DNA of 33,530 nt from Treponema sp. (GCA_009778545.1 WRJO01000013.1:1-33530), one strand, 5' to 3'. Positions 12,925 through 22,672 are shown, counted from the stretch's first letter. Notes: generated by a model from the letters alone, not told the origin. Numbers and translations are program-made.

Positions 12925-14323
12925 CGGCGCTCGCAGCGGTTTGCTTTTTGAATTTAATGCTCTTTCCCAATCGCTGGGGGCCGATCTGCATTCCTGCGGG
13001 GAAACGCCGGCCTGCGGCTTTTCCTCGGTCTGCATCGATTCCCGCTCCGCGCGGGAAGGCTCTCTTTTTGTGGCGCTTCCCGGCGCGGCGAGCGACGGTC
13101 ACGGCTTTGTCGATGCCGCTTTCCGGAGCGGGGCTGCTGCGGCGATGGTTAACCGCAGTTCGCTTGATGCCTTTAGCCTGCTGCCGGTAATCAAAGAACA
13201 CGGCAAAACCCTTATCGCCGTAGACAATACCCTGCGGAGTTTGCAGGAAACGGCACGGCTGTACCTTGACAGGTTCCCCGGCCTTTTAAAAATCGGCATT
13301 ACCGGCTCGTCCGGCAAAACCACCACCAAGGAAATAGCGGCGGCAATTATCGGCGCGGAAAAAAACGTGGTGATGAATCCGGGGAACTACAACTCGGAGA
13401 CGGGGCTGCCCCTTGCGGCGTTCGAAGTTCGGGACTGCCATGAAGTTGGAATCTTTGAAATGGGCATGAACCATCCGGGGGAGATTGCCGATCTTGCGTC
13501 AATCCTTAATCCTCACATCGCGCTCATCACCAATATCGGTACTGCCCATATCGGAATTCTCGGCAGTATTGAGGCGATTGCCAAGGAAAAAAAAGAAATT
13601 TTTTCGTGTTTTAGCGGCAGCAATACCGCCCTTATCCCCGATGATTGCGGCTTTCGCGATTACCTGGCGGCGGGGCTGCGGGGCAGGGCGTCTTACTACG
13701 GCGCAAACGCCTTTGCCGAACTCGGCGGGGTGCGGAGCATGGGGCTGGATGGGAGCGAAATCCTCTGGGAAGGCCGGCCGGTCCGTTTCGCCCTGCCGGG
13801 AAAGCACAGCCTCGCCGATGCGCTGGCGGCGATAGCCATCGCGCGGGAGGTTCCCGTCGGCGATGAGGCGATCCGGCAGGGGCTGGAGTCGGCAAGGCCG
13901 CTGTTCGGGCGCGGCGAAATCCTGCGGGGCAGGGCGACGGTGATACGGGACTGCTATAACGCCAATCCCGAATCCCTTGCCGGCGCGCTGGAATTCTGCG
14001 ACAGCCTCGACTGGCAGGGCCGCCGGATCTATGTGATCGGGGATATGCTCGAACTGGGCGAAGCTTCCCGCAAGGCCCACGAAGATGCCGGCCGCCTTTT
14101 GCTTGGCTCAAAAGCGGACATGGTGTTTCTCTACGGAAAAGAAACCGCCGCCGTCGCCGAAGTCCTCCGGGGCGGGGCGGCGCGTTTTTCCCATACCTGC
14201 GACATGGACGAACTTTCCCGCGCCGTCGGCGGCTATGTTCGGGACGGGGATCTGGTCCTCCTTAAAGGTTCGCGGGGCTGCGCCCTGGAACGGCTATGCA
14301 GTGTGCTTGAGGGGGCCGCCTGA
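12914..14323 (+). CDS. murF: UDP-N-acetylmuramoyl-tripeptide-D-alanyl-D-alanine ligase MurF
   Basis: MurF adds D-Ala-D-Ala to UDP-MurNAc-tripeptide, the last cytoplasmic step of the peptidoglycan precursor. The 469-residue protein shows the ATP loop GITGSSGKTTTKEIAAAI, MNPGNYNSETGLPL, FEMGMNHPGEIADL and NIGTAHIG, and a C-terminal domain with RDCYNANPES and GDMLELG. The N-terminal domain has the MurF pattern FSSVCIDSRSAREGSLFVALPG. GTG 12914 overlaps the ftsL end by 11 bases and is preceded by a GGGGGGAGAAGGGG ribosome site. It follows ftsL directly: ftsI and murE, normally between them, are absent. Confidence 0.96.
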   Translation: MSCNGARSGLLFEFNALSQSLGADLHSCGETPACGFSSVCIDSRSAREGSLFVALPGAASDGHGFVDAAFRSGAAAAMVNRSSLDAFSLLPVIKEHGKTLIAVDNTLRSLQETARLYLDRFPGLLKIGITGSSGKTTTKEIAAAIIGAEKNVVMNPGNYNSETGLPLAAFEVRDCHEVGIFEMGMNHPGEIADLASILNPHIALITNIGTAHIGILGSIEAIAKEKKEIFSCFSGSNTALIPDDCGFRDYLAAGLRGRASYYGANAFAELGGVRSMGLDGSEILWEGRPVRFALPGKHSLADALAAIAIAREVPVGDEAIRQGLESARPLFGRGEILRGRATVIRDCYNANPESLAGALEFCDSLDWQGRRIYVIGDMLELGEASRKAHEDAGRLLLGSKADMVFLYGKETAAVAEVLRGGAARFSHTCDMDELSRAVGGYVRDGDLVLLKGSRGCALERLCSVLEGAA

Positions 14324-15402
14324 TGTTTTTTGAACTTGGCAGGGCCTTTACCAAATTTTTTACTCCGCTGAATGTTTTCAGCTACCTTACCTTCCGGGGC
14401 GCTTACGCGGCGCTGACGACGCTTTTGATCTGCTTCCTCTTCGGCGGCAGGATTATCGGGGCGCTGCGGAAGCTGAAAATAGGGCAGTCCGTCCGCACAG
14501 ACGGCCCCGCGACGCATCTGGCAAAAACCGGCACCCCGACGATGGGGGGGATCTTCATCATCGGCTCGGTGGTCATCTCCATGCTGCTGTGGGGAAACCC
14601 GGGAAGCAAGATGGTATGGATTGCCCTTATCTCGTTTATAGCCTTTGGGTCGATTGGCTTTTTTGACGATTACCTTAAAGTCACCAGGCATAATTCGGAG
14701 GGCCTGCCCGCATGGGCCAAGCTCGCAGGGCAGTTCGTCTTCGCCCTTGCCATCGTCCTGTACCTGTACTTTTCCATGGACAGCGATGTAACGTCGCTGT
14801 ACATACCGTTCTTCAAGAATCCCGTTATCGACATGGGCCCCCTGTGGATACCCTTCGGCGTGCTGCTCATAGTGGGCGAGTCGAACGCGGTAAATTTTAC
14901 CGATGGCCTGGACGGGCTTTTGGCGGGCCTGTTGATCCTTGTTTTTATCAGCCTGGCGATTGTCACCTACATATCGGGGCGGACCGACTTTTCGGCGTAC
15001 CTGGGCATACCCTACATCCCCGGCGCGGGAGAGCTCACCGTGCTCTGCCTTGCCATAGGCGGCGCGCTTATCGGCTTCCTATGGTTTAATTCGCACCCCG
15101 CCGAGGTGCTGATGGGCGACGTGGGCAGCCTTTCGCTGGGGGGAATCGTCGCCGTCATCTCCCTGATCATCAAAAAGGAAATTCTGCTGCTCATCATCGG
15201 CGGCGTGTTTGTGCTGGAAATTGCGTCGGTGATCATTCAGGTTGCGTCGTACAAACTGCGGAAGAAGCGGGTGTTTAAAATGGCGCCGCTTCATCATCAT
15301 TTTGAATTGTCCGGTTGGGCGGAGGCAAAGGTTGTCACCCGCTTCTGGATATTGGGGGGGCTTTTTGCGATCATTGCCCTCTCGACGCTGAAGATACAAT
15401 AG
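14323..15402 (+). CDS. mraY: Phospho-N-acetylmuramoyl-pentapeptide transferase MraY
   Basis: MraY transfers phospho-MurNAc-pentapeptide to undecaprenyl phosphate, making lipid I at the inner membrane. The 359-residue length and ~10 hydrophobic segments are typical. Catalytic signatures: HLAKTGTPTMGGIF, GFFDDYLKV (Mg-binding Asp pair), NAVNFTDGLDGLLAG, FNSHPAEVLMGDVGSLSLGG and MAPLHHHFELSGW with the conserved His cluster. Start and previous stop share one base (TGATG). Next gene begins eight bases after the stop. Confidence 0.97.
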   Translation: MFFELGRAFTKFFTPLNVFSYLTFRGAYAALTTLLICFLFGGRIIGALRKLKIGQSVRTDGPATHLAKTGTPTMGGIFIIGSVVISMLLWGNPGSKMVWIALISFIAFGSIGFFDDYLKVTRHNSEGLPAWAKLAGQFVFALAIVLYLYFSMDSDVTSLYIPFFKNPVIDMGPLWIPFGVLLIVGESNAVNFTDGLDGLLAGLLILVFISLAIVTYISGRTDFSAYLGIPYIPGAGELTVLCLAIGGALIGFLWFNSHPAEVLMGDVGSLSLGGIVAVISLIIKKEILLLIIGGVFVLEIASVIIQVASYKLRKKRVFKMAPLHHHFELSGWAEAKVVTRFWILGGLFAIIALSTLKIQ

Positions 15403-15410
15403 GGGGAACC

Positions 15411-16595
15411 GTGGCTTATCCGGGAAGGGAACGGGCGTTCAGATACGATTATTGCCTCATCGCCGTCACCGTGCTGCTGACTCTGCTCGGGCTGGTAACG
15501 CTGTTTTCGGCTTCGTATTTATTCGCGCTGAACCAGCCGGATCGGTTCAGAAGCGGCCTTACCCCGATCAACAGCAATATTATCGCCTCGGTAATAATGA
15601 TCTTCCTGTTTCCCCTGCTGGCGCTGGTGAAAATCGACTGGCTGAAGAGCGGATACCTGGTCTTTGCGCTCATGGCGGCAACCGCCGTGCTGAACATGCT
15701 TCCGTTTATCCCCTTTTTCCAGAAGGCGAACCACCGCGCCGGTGTTGACGCGATGCGCTGGATCGTAATCCGGGCGGGCGGCAGGGAGCAGAGCTTCCAG
15801 CCTTCAGAACTGATCAAGGTGGTGCTTCCCCTGTACCTCGCGTACATCCTTGACAAGAACAAGGACCGCCTCAACAAATTTATGTACGGCCCTTTGCCGC
15901 CGGCCCTCTGGACGGGGTTCTTTTGTTTTTTGGTGCTGCGCCAGAGCAATTTTTCCGAAGCGGCGCTCATCGCCCTGACCGGTTTTTCGATTTGCTTTAT
16001 CTCCGGCATCCGCCTGCACTGGTTTGTTATCGCGCTGGGCGTTCTGATCCTCGCGGGTTTTTCCCTTATTTACGGCGACCAGGACGGGCGCTGGTACCAG
16101 CGCATGTCCAACTTCGGACGGCAGCAGGCGGATCCCACCGATACGGGATATCAGATAACGCTCAGCGAGGACGCGATACGGTCGGGGGGCTTTTGGGGAA
16201 AGGGCATCGGGCAGGGAACGGTTAAAACCAGAACGCCCGAGGTTCACGGCGATTTTGTCTTTGCCTCGTATGCCGAAGAATCGGGCTTTATCGGGGTGGT
16301 GTTCTACATGGCGCTCGTGGGGATTTTTGCCTTCCTCTGCTATTACACCGCATGGCGCAGCAAAGTCTTTTTTGTCCAGCTTCTCGCCTTTGGGCTTGTT
16401 ACGCCGATCGTCACCCAGACGATGATGAACATCGCCGTCGTTGCGAACATGATCCCCACGACGGGCGTTCCCCTGCCCTTTGTTTCATCCGGCGGATCGT
16501 CGCTTTTAATGACCCTTACCGGGGCCGCGCTGCTGGTCAACCTCGCACGGCAGAACATTTTATCAGAAAGCGGGGAGGGCCGGTATGCTTGGTGA
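15411..16595 (+). CDS. ftsW: Septal peptidoglycan polymerase FtsW (SEDS family)
   Basis: A 394-residue polytopic protein of the SEDS family, which polymerises lipid II glycans with a partner class B PBP. Seen: LLTLLGLVTLFSAS in the first helix, QPSELIKVVLPLYLA, a long periplasmic part with QITLSEDAIRSGGFWGKGIGQG, and PTTGVPLPFVSSGGSSLLMTL in the last loop. GTG 15411 with AGGGGGAACC is preferred over an upstream ATG at 15315, which would extend into mraY and precede no ribosome site. RodA is closely related; placement between mraY and ftsQ argues for FtsW. Unlike in most bacteria, no ftsI partner gene is beside it. Its end overlaps ftsQ by 11 bases. Confidence 0.92.
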   Translation: MAYPGRERAFRYDYCLIAVTVLLTLLGLVTLFSASYLFALNQPDRFRSGLTPINSNIIASVIMIFLFPLLALVKIDWLKSGYLVFALMAATAVLNMLPFIPFFQKANHRAGVDAMRWIVIRAGGREQSFQPSELIKVVLPLYLAYILDKNKDRLNKFMYGPLPPALWTGFFCFLVLRQSNFSEAALIALTGFSICFISGIRLHWFVIALGVLILAGFSLIYGDQDGRWYQRMSNFGRQQADPTDTGYQITLSEDAIRSGGFWGKGIGQGTVKTRTPEVHGDFVFASYAEESGFIGVVFYMALVGIFAFLCYYTAWRSKVFFVQLLAFGLVTPIVTQTMMNIAVVANMIPTTGVPLPFVSSGGSSLLMTLTGAALLVNLARQNILSESGEGRYAW

Positions 16596-17442
16596 TTTTA
16601 TCTATTCCGAAGAAATGGAAAACCCGGCATATGCCGCCGGTACGCCCGCTAAGGCGGAAAAAACCGCTAAACGTTTTTTGCTGTTTGCGGTAATTTTTAT
16701 CGGCCTTGGCTTGATCTGGATTCTGGCAATTAGCCCCTGCATGGTTCCGGTAAGGGCCGACGTGAGGAGCTTTCCCGGGCTGGACAGGAAGGAGGCGATG
16801 GCTGTCGCCGGCATAGGCAGCAGAACCACCTTTGTTTCAGTTAACGCGGGAGAAGCGGAACTGCGGCTGGCGGGGCACCATCTGGTTGATTCGGCAAAAG
16901 TCGTCAAGCGGTTTCCCGACCGCCTCATGATTTACCTTGAGCCGCGAAAGGCCGTCGCCGTGGCTTTTGCCAGGGTTAACGGCAGGACCCAGCCGGTGTA
17001 CTTCGACCGGCACGGCGTGGCGTTCAGGATAGGCGGCGGCGCGGCAAATGCCGGCGCAGATGCGCCTCCGTCATGGCTGCCCGTTGTTTCGGGAATTTTT
17101 GACGCAAACCAGCAGATCTGGCCGGGAATGCGGCTTTCTGCCGCCGTGCTGCCGCTGTTTTCGCGGATTGGCTCGATAAGCGACGATGATCCGAATATCT
17201 GGAAGGCAATTTCGGAAATAAAAATTGCCAAAAAACAAAACGACCTGTATGACCTTGTTCTGTTTCCCCTCCATCACCCGATCAGGCTGAGGATGGGAAG
17301 CGACATAACAAAAGACAGCATATATTACGCGCTGTTGATGTTCGACGTATGCCGCCAGTTCGGGAACAATGTTCCCGAGGAGATCGACGTGCGTTCAGGC
17401 ATCGGCGTATTTAATACAAAGGAGGCCCGCTTTGGCGAATGA
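16585..17442 (+). CDS. ftsQ: Cell division protein FtsQ/DivIB
   Basis: A 285-residue bitopic protein: basic cytoplasmic tail of ~28 residues, one membrane helix (FLLFAVIFIGLGLIWILAI), then a POTRA-type domain (VPVRADVRSFPGLDRKEAMAVAG to IYLEPRKAVAVAF) with the typical RFPDRLMIYLEPR strand, and a beta domain. FtsQ links the FtsL/FtsB-type proteins to the division core. Starts at ATG 16585 within the ftsW end and ends inside the start region of ftsA. Identification rests on the POTRA pattern and position, as sequence conservation in the family is low. Confidence 0.85.
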   Translation: MLGDFIYSEEMENPAYAAGTPAKAEKTAKRFLLFAVIFIGLGLIWILAISPCMVPVRADVRSFPGLDRKEAMAVAGIGSRTTFVSVNAGEAELRLAGHHLVDSAKVVKRFPDRLMIYLEPRKAVAVAFARVNGRTQPVYFDRHGVAFRIGGGAANAGADAPPSWLPVVSGIFDANQQIWPGMRLSAAVLPLFSRIGSISDDDPNIWKAISEIKIAKKQNDLYDLVLFPLHHPIRLRMGSDITKDSIYYALLMFDVCRQFGNNVPEEIDVRSGIGVFNTKEARFGE

Positions 17443-18715
17443 GGATATGATTGTCGGCCTTGATATAGGAACGACAAAAGTATGCGTCGTTATCGGGGAA
17501 CGCAGCGAAAAGGGCATTATCGAAATAACCGGCGTGGGGGTAAGCCCTTCGGCGGGGATGAGAAAAGGGGTGGTGGTCAACATTGAGGCTACCATCAAAT
17601 CGATCATCGATGCGATTGAAGCGGCAGAGATGATGAGCGGCCGGGAGGTCCATGCCTGCTGGACGGGGATTGGCGGCATCCATATCGAGGGAATCAATTC
17701 GCGTGGCGTGGTGGCGATCACCGGGCAGAAGCGTGAAAACCGCGAAATCGGAAAGGATGACATGTACCGCGTCATTGAGGCGGCGCGGGCGGTGGTGATC
17801 CCCCTGGATCGCCAGATCATCCAGACAATACCCCAGTCATACATTGTCGACGACCACCGGGGCATCAAGGACCCGCTGGGCATGATCGGCGTTCGCCTGG
17901 AAGCAGAGGTGCACATTATCACTAGTTCGGCGACAAGCGCGGAAAACCTCCTGCGCTGCGTCAACCGCGCCGGGTTCAAGGCCAGCAAGTCGCTGCTGCT
18001 CCTCCAGGCGCTTGCCGCTGGCCGCGCCGTTTTAACGCCGGAAGAGCAGGACCTCGGCGTCGCCCTGATCGACCTTGGCGGCGGCACCACCGACGTGCTG
18101 GTGTATTACGACGGCGCGCCGTATTCGACGTTTACTATCCCCGTGGGCGGCTTTGAAGTGACAAAGGACATTTCCACGATTAAAAGCATTTCCATCGAGG
18201 CGGCGGAAAAGATCAAAACCGAATCGGCCTGCTGCTGGGAGCCCCTGCTCGAACATGCCGACGACATCCTCGTTCCCGGCGTAACGGGCCGCCCGCCGCT
18301 GGCGATTCCCCGCTCGCACATCTACGAGATCATAAAGCCGAGGATGGAGGAAATTTTCGAACTGGTAAAACAGAAGCTGGCCTGCCTCGGCCTGCCCCGC
18401 CCCTTAAGCGGCGGCGTGGTAATAACCGGGGGAGGGGCATCCCTTACCGGCGCGGTGGAACTTGCCGGGGATATTTTCAGGCTGCCGGCGAGGATGGGAA
18501 CGCCTATCCGCTTTGCCAACATGGGCGGGCTGGTGGACGAGTACCGCGATCCCGGCTACGCCACCGCCATCGGGCTGGTACTGGAAGGCGACAGGCGGGA
18601 AAATGAGGACTTTGCCGAGCACATTCCGCCGACGCGCCAGCAGTTGCCGCTGAAAAAAGATTCTGCCGGTCCTTTGGGAAAAGTTATTGATTGGGTAAAA
18701 AATGGCCTTTTTTAA
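17432..18715 (+). CDS. ftsA: Cell division protein FtsA
   Basis: FtsA is an actin-like ATPase that tethers FtsZ filaments to the membrane. The 427-residue protein shows the phosphate-1 loop VGLDIGTTKVCVVIG, the 1C subdomain (WTGIGGIHIEGINSRGVVAITG), the second phosphate loop ALIDLGGGTTDVLVYY, the adenosine motif VVITGGGASLTGAVEL and a C-terminal amphipathic helix (LGKVIDWVKNGLF) that binds the membrane. I chose TTG 17432 because AAAGGAGG sits six bases before it; ATG 17447 is the alternative. The upstream extension to 17369 would lie inside ftsQ without a ribosome site. Overlap with ftsQ is 11 bases. Confidence 0.96.
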   Translation: MANEDMIVGLDIGTTKVCVVIGERSEKGIIEITGVGVSPSAGMRKGVVVNIEATIKSIIDAIEAAEMMSGREVHACWTGIGGIHIEGINSRGVVAITGQKRENREIGKDDMYRVIEAARAVVIPLDRQIIQTIPQSYIVDDHRGIKDPLGMIGVRLEAEVHIITSSATSAENLLRCVNRAGFKASKSLLLLQALAAGRAVLTPEEQDLGVALIDLGGGTTDVLVYYDGAPYSTFTIPVGGFEVTKDISTIKSISIEAAEKIKTESACCWEPLLEHADDILVPGVTGRPPLAIPRSHIYEIIKPRMEEIFELVKQKLACLGLPRPLSGGVVITGGGASLTGAVELAGDIFRLPARMGTPIRFANMGGLVDEYRDPGYATAIGLVLEGDRRENEDFAEHIPPTRQQLPLKKDSAGPLGKVIDWVKNGLF

Positions 18716-18756
18716 GGTCATTAATAATAAAAGTATTTTCAGTTGGGAGGAATTGA

Positions 18757-20010
18757 ATGACAAGTCAGATGCAGATTTTTTCGGTTAAGGAGTTTGAGCC
18801 GATTGTAGAAGCCGCGTACGCGCATCCTTCTGCGGACATCAAGGTTATCGGTACCGGCGGCGGCGGTTCGAATGCCGTGAATCGCATGATCGAAAGCGGG
18901 CTTTCGGGAGTACAGTTCATCGCGGTTAATACCGACGTGCAGGACCTTATGAACAAAAGCAAGGCCGAGATTAAATTGCAGATCGGCGGCAAGCTTACCG
19001 GCGGCAGGGGGGCGGGAAACAAGCCTTCGGTCGGAGAAGACGCCGCCAAAGAGGATCATGAAAAGATCAGCGACATTCTGCGCGATGCCGACATGGTGTT
19101 TGTTACCGCCGGAATGGGCGGCGGCACAGGAACCGGCTCCGCTCCGATAATCGCCAAGATCGCCAGGGACCACGGGGCGCTGACCGTCGGCGTGGTCACC
19201 AAGCCGTTTGACTATGAGGCGAATGTAAAAAAGCAGGTTGCCGAAGAGGGGATCAGGAAACTCCGCGAGGCGGTTGACACCCTGATAGTCATTCCCAACC
19301 AGAACCTTTTCAAGATGGTAGATTCAAAGACGAGCTACCGCGATGCCTTTAAAATGGCAGACGACGTGCTGCGCCAGGGAGTGCAGGGCATATCCGATCT
19401 CATCACCAAAACAGGCCATGTCAACACCGACTTTGCCGACGTTGAGTCAACGATGAAGGGGCAGGGCGACGCCCTTATGGGCATCGGCATGGGCAGCGGC
19501 AATACCCGCGCTAAAGATGCCGCCGACAGATCCATCGACAATCCCCTTCTGGAAGACACCAGCATTGAAGGAGCGACCAAGCTGCTGGTTAACATTTCCG
19601 GCCCGGAGGATATCGCCATTACCGAGATAGACATAATTATGAATACGATAAAGGCAAAGGCGGATGCGAACGTCGAGATCATCCACGGCATTAACTACGA
19701 TCCCGATCTGGAAGAAAATATCAAGGTGACGGTTATCGCCACAGGATTCCATAATAAAAACGCCGCAGCGCGCAGGGACAATTCTCCGAAGAAAGCCGAA
19801 GCCGCGCCTATCAGCGAGATCATCAGCATCGAGCGTTTCAACGAGATGCGGGGCCAGGGATCCGGACGCAGCCACGACAGCTATTACGGAATTATGAAGC
19901 CCAGGGAATTCAAGGACGACCTGACGGTTGCTACTTATCTGCGGCGGAATAACCCCGAAGCGGACGGCGGCCATGTGGAAAAAGCCGTCGCAGGCGGCAG
20001 GAACGCCTGA
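18757..20010 (+). CDS. ftsZ: Cell division GTPase FtsZ
   Basis: Tubulin-like GTPase forming the division ring. In the 417-residue protein: [17 protein letters not shown] (28-44), the tubulin signature GGGTGTG (121-127), [11 protein letters not shown], and the catalytic T7 loop NTDFAD (223-228) with GMGSGNTRA. The linker after residue ~335 is short and charged. [12 protein letters not shown] near the C-terminus is a diverged form of the conserved peptide (usually DIPTFLRR) that binds FtsA. After it come 17 more residues, Gly/Ala-rich, longer than usual. GGGAGGAATTG precedes ATG 18757, 41 bases after ftsA; no promoter is evident, so it is likely co-transcribed. Confidence 0.98.
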   Translation: MTSQMQIFSVKEFEPIVEAAYAHPSADIKVIGTGGGGSNAVNRMIESGLSGVQFIAVNTDVQDLMNKSKAEIKLQIGGKLTGGRGAGNKPSVGEDAAKEDHEKISDILRDADMVFVTAGMGGGTGTGSAPIIAKIARDHGALTVGVVTKPFDYEANVKKQVAEEGIRKLREAVDTLIVIPNQNLFKMVDSKTSYRDAFKMADDVLRQGVQGISDLITKTGHVNTDFADVESTMKGQGDALMGIGMGSGNTRAKDAADRSIDNPLLEDTSIEGATKLLVNISGPEDIAITEIDIIMNTIKAKADANVEIIHGINYDPDLEENIKVTVIATGFHNKNAAARRDNSPKKAEAAPISEIISIERFNEMRGQGSGRSHDSYYGIMKPREFKDDLTVATYLRRNNPEADGGHVEKAVAGGRNA

Positions 20011-20013
20011 CAG

Positions 20014-20922
20014 TTGACCGCCCAAGCGAAAAGCCTGCCCGAGCTTGAAAGGTTTTGTACGCGGCTGGCCGCAGTGGAACGCCGTTCTCATCAGACCGTC
20101 GTTACCTACCGGCTGGAACTGTGCCGTTTTCTCGATTACCTTGGCGGCAATGGGCTGGAGATTCGATCCGTAACGCCGGACGATGTCGCCGCCTACCTCG
20201 GAGGGCGAAGGGAAACTGACCATATATCCTCCCGGTCAACGGCAAAGGCAATATCCTGCCTGCGCTCCTTTTTCCGCTTCGCCATAGCCGAAGGCATCCG
20301 CGCCGACAACCCCGCCGCCTTTCTGGAAAGCCCCAAACGAAATGTGAGCCTTCCGGAAACGATGGACAGGGAAACGGTCGAACGGCTTCTTGCCGCAATA
20401 CCGGCGGACAGCCCGCTTGGGCTGCGGGACCGCGCGCTTTTCGAGCTGATCTATTCGTCCGGTTTGCGGATATCCGAAGCGGCGGGCCTCAACGTGCGGG
20501 ACATTGATTTTAGGGAAGGCATCGCCAGGGTGCGGGGAAAGGGCAGCAAGGAACGGCTTGCCGTTTTTGGAGGCGAGGCGGCGGCGTGGCTGAAACGCTA
20601 TATCGAGGAAGCACGGCCGGCCCTTGTCAATGGCGGCGGACGGGGCAATGCCCTGTTTGTCGGCAGGACAGGCAGGCGGCTGTCCCGCAAAGGGATATGG
20701 AAAAACTATGCCCGCTACGCCGCGCTTGCGGGAACGGGATCGCGGGTGCATACCCTGCGGCACAGTTTTGCCACCGCACTTTTAAACGGCGGTTCCGATT
20801 TACGAACGGTGCAGGCGCTTTTGGGACACGCCGATTTAACCACGACGCAAATATACACCCATGTTGATAACGGCCTGTTAAAAGAGAGCCATCGCAAATA
20901 TCTTCCCAAACTCGGAAAATAA
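20014..20922 (+). CDS. xerD: Tyrosine recombinase XerD/XerC type
   Basis: A 302-residue Xer-family site-specific recombinase that resolves chromosome dimers at dif. N-terminal SAM-like DNA-binding domain (1-110), then the catalytic set R152 (SSGLRISEA), K (GKGSKERL), HTLRHSFAT, LGHADLTTTQIYTHV with nucleophile Y281. All catalytic residues are present. Translation starts at TTG 20014, three bases after the ftsZ stop, so it extends the division operon. A second Xer protein at 24971 sits beside hslVU like codV/xerC of Bacillus, hence I call this one XerD-like; the reverse naming is possible because C and D types are hard to tell apart by eye. Confidence 0.85.
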   Translation: MTAQAKSLPELERFCTRLAAVERRSHQTVVTYRLELCRFLDYLGGNGLEIRSVTPDDVAAYLGGRRETDHISSRSTAKAISCLRSFFRFAIAEGIRADNPAAFLESPKRNVSLPETMDRETVERLLAAIPADSPLGLRDRALFELIYSSGLRISEAAGLNVRDIDFREGIARVRGKGSKERLAVFGGEAAAWLKRYIEEARPALVNGGGRGNALFVGRTGRRLSRKGIWKNYARYAALAGTGSRVHTLRHSFATALLNGGSDLRTVQALLGHADLTTTQIYTHVDNGLLKESHRKYLPKLGK

Positions 20923-20935
20923 GAGGGTGCAAACA

Positions 20936-21685
20936 ATGAAAAAAATTAGAGAAACGGTTATTGGCGTCATTGTAGTGGCAGCAATCATAGCCGGCGTGCT
21001 GTGGGTATATAACAACGAACGGAATAAGGTAAACCGCGATTTGGCAAAACGAATCTCCGCGCTCAGCCCCCGGGGCGGTCCGCCCAATACGATCGAAGGC
21101 CTTAGGGAGGCCATCGCCCTCTACGAGGCGCAGATTGAACGCAACGTGCAGGAAGGGGCGCAGACGGGCGCGTACTGGAAGATACTGGCCATACGGCTCG
21201 CCGACCGGGGAATGCACCGGGACGCACTCGATGCCATTGAACGGGCGATTTATTTTAATTCCGACGATCCGACGCTGTTTTACCTGACCGGCGAATATGC
21301 GTCGATAGTGGCGGCGGCGACGGTGGGTTTTTCGGCTAACGCCGCCGCAGATAAAGAACATTTTGTTCGCCTTGCCGAAAATTCATATTTGCGGGCGATA
21401 CAGATGGATGCCGGATATGCACGGCCCCTCCTGGGCCTTGGAATACTGTACACGTTTGACCAGAACCGTCCAGCCGAGGCGATCCCCCTTCTTGAACGGT
21501 ATTTGCAGCTTTTATCCAGCGACGTCAGGGGGATGTTTGTGCTTGCGCGGGCCTATTTTATGACCTCGAATTATGAAATGGCAATTGAGCTATACGACCG
21601 GATTATCGCCAGAACCAAGGATCAGAAAATAAAGGCAGAAGCGCAGAACAATATTGAGACTATCAGGAATCTGATGTATGGTTGA
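20936..21685 (+). CDS. Membrane-anchored TPR protein
   Basis: A 249-residue protein with an N-terminal membrane helix (VIGVIVVAAIIAGVLWVY, about 8-25) and about four tetratricopeptide-type helical pairs: YWKILAIRLADRGMHRDALDAIERAIYF, ENSYLRAIQMDAGYARPLLGLGILY, AIPLLERYLQLLSSDVRGMFVLARAYF and YEMAIELYDRIIARTK. TPRs are protein-binding scaffolds; the domain should face the periplasm or cytoplasm depending on insertion. ATG 20936 has GAGGG eight bases upstream; a GTG at 20927 overlaps that site. It overlaps dprA by eight bases. Its partner is unknown; its place between division and recombination genes hints at a cell envelope role. Confidence 0.75.
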   Translation: MKKIRETVIGVIVVAAIIAGVLWVYNNERNKVNRDLAKRISALSPRGGPPNTIEGLREAIALYEAQIERNVQEGAQTGAYWKILAIRLADRGMHRDALDAIERAIYFNSDDPTLFYLTGEYASIVAAATVGFSANAAADKEHFVRLAENSYLRAIQMDAGYARPLLGLGILYTFDQNRPAEAIPLLERYLQLLSSDVRGMFVLARAYFMTSNYEMAIELYDRIIARTKDQKIKAEAQNNIETIRNLMYG

Positions 21686-22655
21686 ATGCGGACTTTTGGG
21701 TTTGATGCTGGCCCGCCTTCCGGAACTTTCCTGCCGGGAGAGAATTGCCCTGTGTGAATCCGTTGACACAGAGGCCGGCCTCATCGAAAAATCCATGTCC
21801 GATGTTGAAGTGATCATAAACAGGAAGCTGAACGCCTTTTGGGACATAAATACGATCCGGCGGACGGCCGAGCAGGACGAGAAAAGGGCGCTGCGGCGCG
21901 GAATACGGTGGGTGTCCTGGCATGATCCGGCATACCCGCCGCTGCTGCGGGAAATGTACGATCCGCCGGTCCTCCTTTTTTACCGGGGGCGGCTCCCCGA
22001 TCCGCACAGGCCCCTTGCCGCAGTTGTGGGAACGAGAAAGCCCAGCCCGCAGGCGGCGGCTCAAGCCTTCGGCATCGCCAAAGACCTGGGACGCGCCGGC
22101 ATTTCCGTTGTTTCCGGCCTGGCGATCGGCATCGACGCGATGTCCCACCGGGGCAATATCGAAGGCGGCGGATCAACCGTCGCCGTTCTTGGCTCGGGTG
22201 TCGACGAGGTGTACCCCTCATCGAACCGGCCGCTTGCCGGACGGATTCTGGAAACGGGCGGCGTTTTGTTTTCGGAATACCCACCCGGCGCCCGCCCGAG
22301 AAAATGGACGTTTCCCGCCCGCAACAGGATCATTTCCGGCCTGTCGCGCGGCGTGGTAATTGCCGAAGCGCCGCAAAAATCGGGCGCGCTCATCACCGCC
22401 CGGTTTGCCCTTGACCAAAACAGGGATCTCTGGGTAGCATCTGCCGGTATCGAAATTGACCACGGGCGGCGGGCGTTTGACCGAAGGGGAACGGCGGCAT
22501 TGGCGGCAGACGGGGCGGCGGTGCTGGATTCGGCTTCCGGCATACTGGAAGCGTGGAATATTAAAGCGGCTGAAACCGAAAATAAAACCGGACAGACGGC
22601 ATCGGGCGTGCATCTTGCCGCAAACCTGGCCGGTTCATTAGGCATAGAATTGTAA
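21678..22655 (+). CDS. dprA: DNA-protecting protein DprA (Smf)
   Basis: DprA binds incoming single-stranded DNA in natural transformation and loads RecA; it is also conserved in species not known to be competent. The 325-residue protein has the Rossmann-like DprA domain: LAAVVGTRKPSP, VVSGLAIGIDAMSHRG, VAVLGSGVDEVYPSSNRPLA, PRKWTFPARNRIISGLSRGVVIAEAPQKSGALITARFALDQNRDLW. The N-terminal helical part is short and the C-terminal winged helix seems absent or minimal (ends soon after 315). It begins within the TPR gene and precedes topA by 17 bases, the common dprA-topA order. Confidence 0.95.
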   Translation: MVECGLLGLMLARLPELSCRERIALCESVDTEAGLIEKSMSDVEVIINRKLNAFWDINTIRRTAEQDEKRALRRGIRWVSWHDPAYPPLLREMYDPPVLLFYRGRLPDPHRPLAAVVGTRKPSPQAAAQAFGIAKDLGRAGISVVSGLAIGIDAMSHRGNIEGGGSTVAVLGSGVDEVYPSSNRPLAGRILETGGVLFSEYPPGARPRKWTFPARNRIISGLSRGVVIAEAPQKSGALITARFALDQNRDLWVASAGIEIDHGRRAFDRRGTAALAADGAAVLDSASGILEAWNIKAAETENKTGQTASGVHLAANLAGSLGIEL

Positions 22656-22672
22656 TTGAATAAGGAAAAAAC

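Noticed and set aside
15315-15410. 32-residue N-terminal extension of FtsW
   Set aside because: It lies within the mraY 3' end in another frame with no ribosome site, whereas GTG 15411 has AGGGGG upstream.
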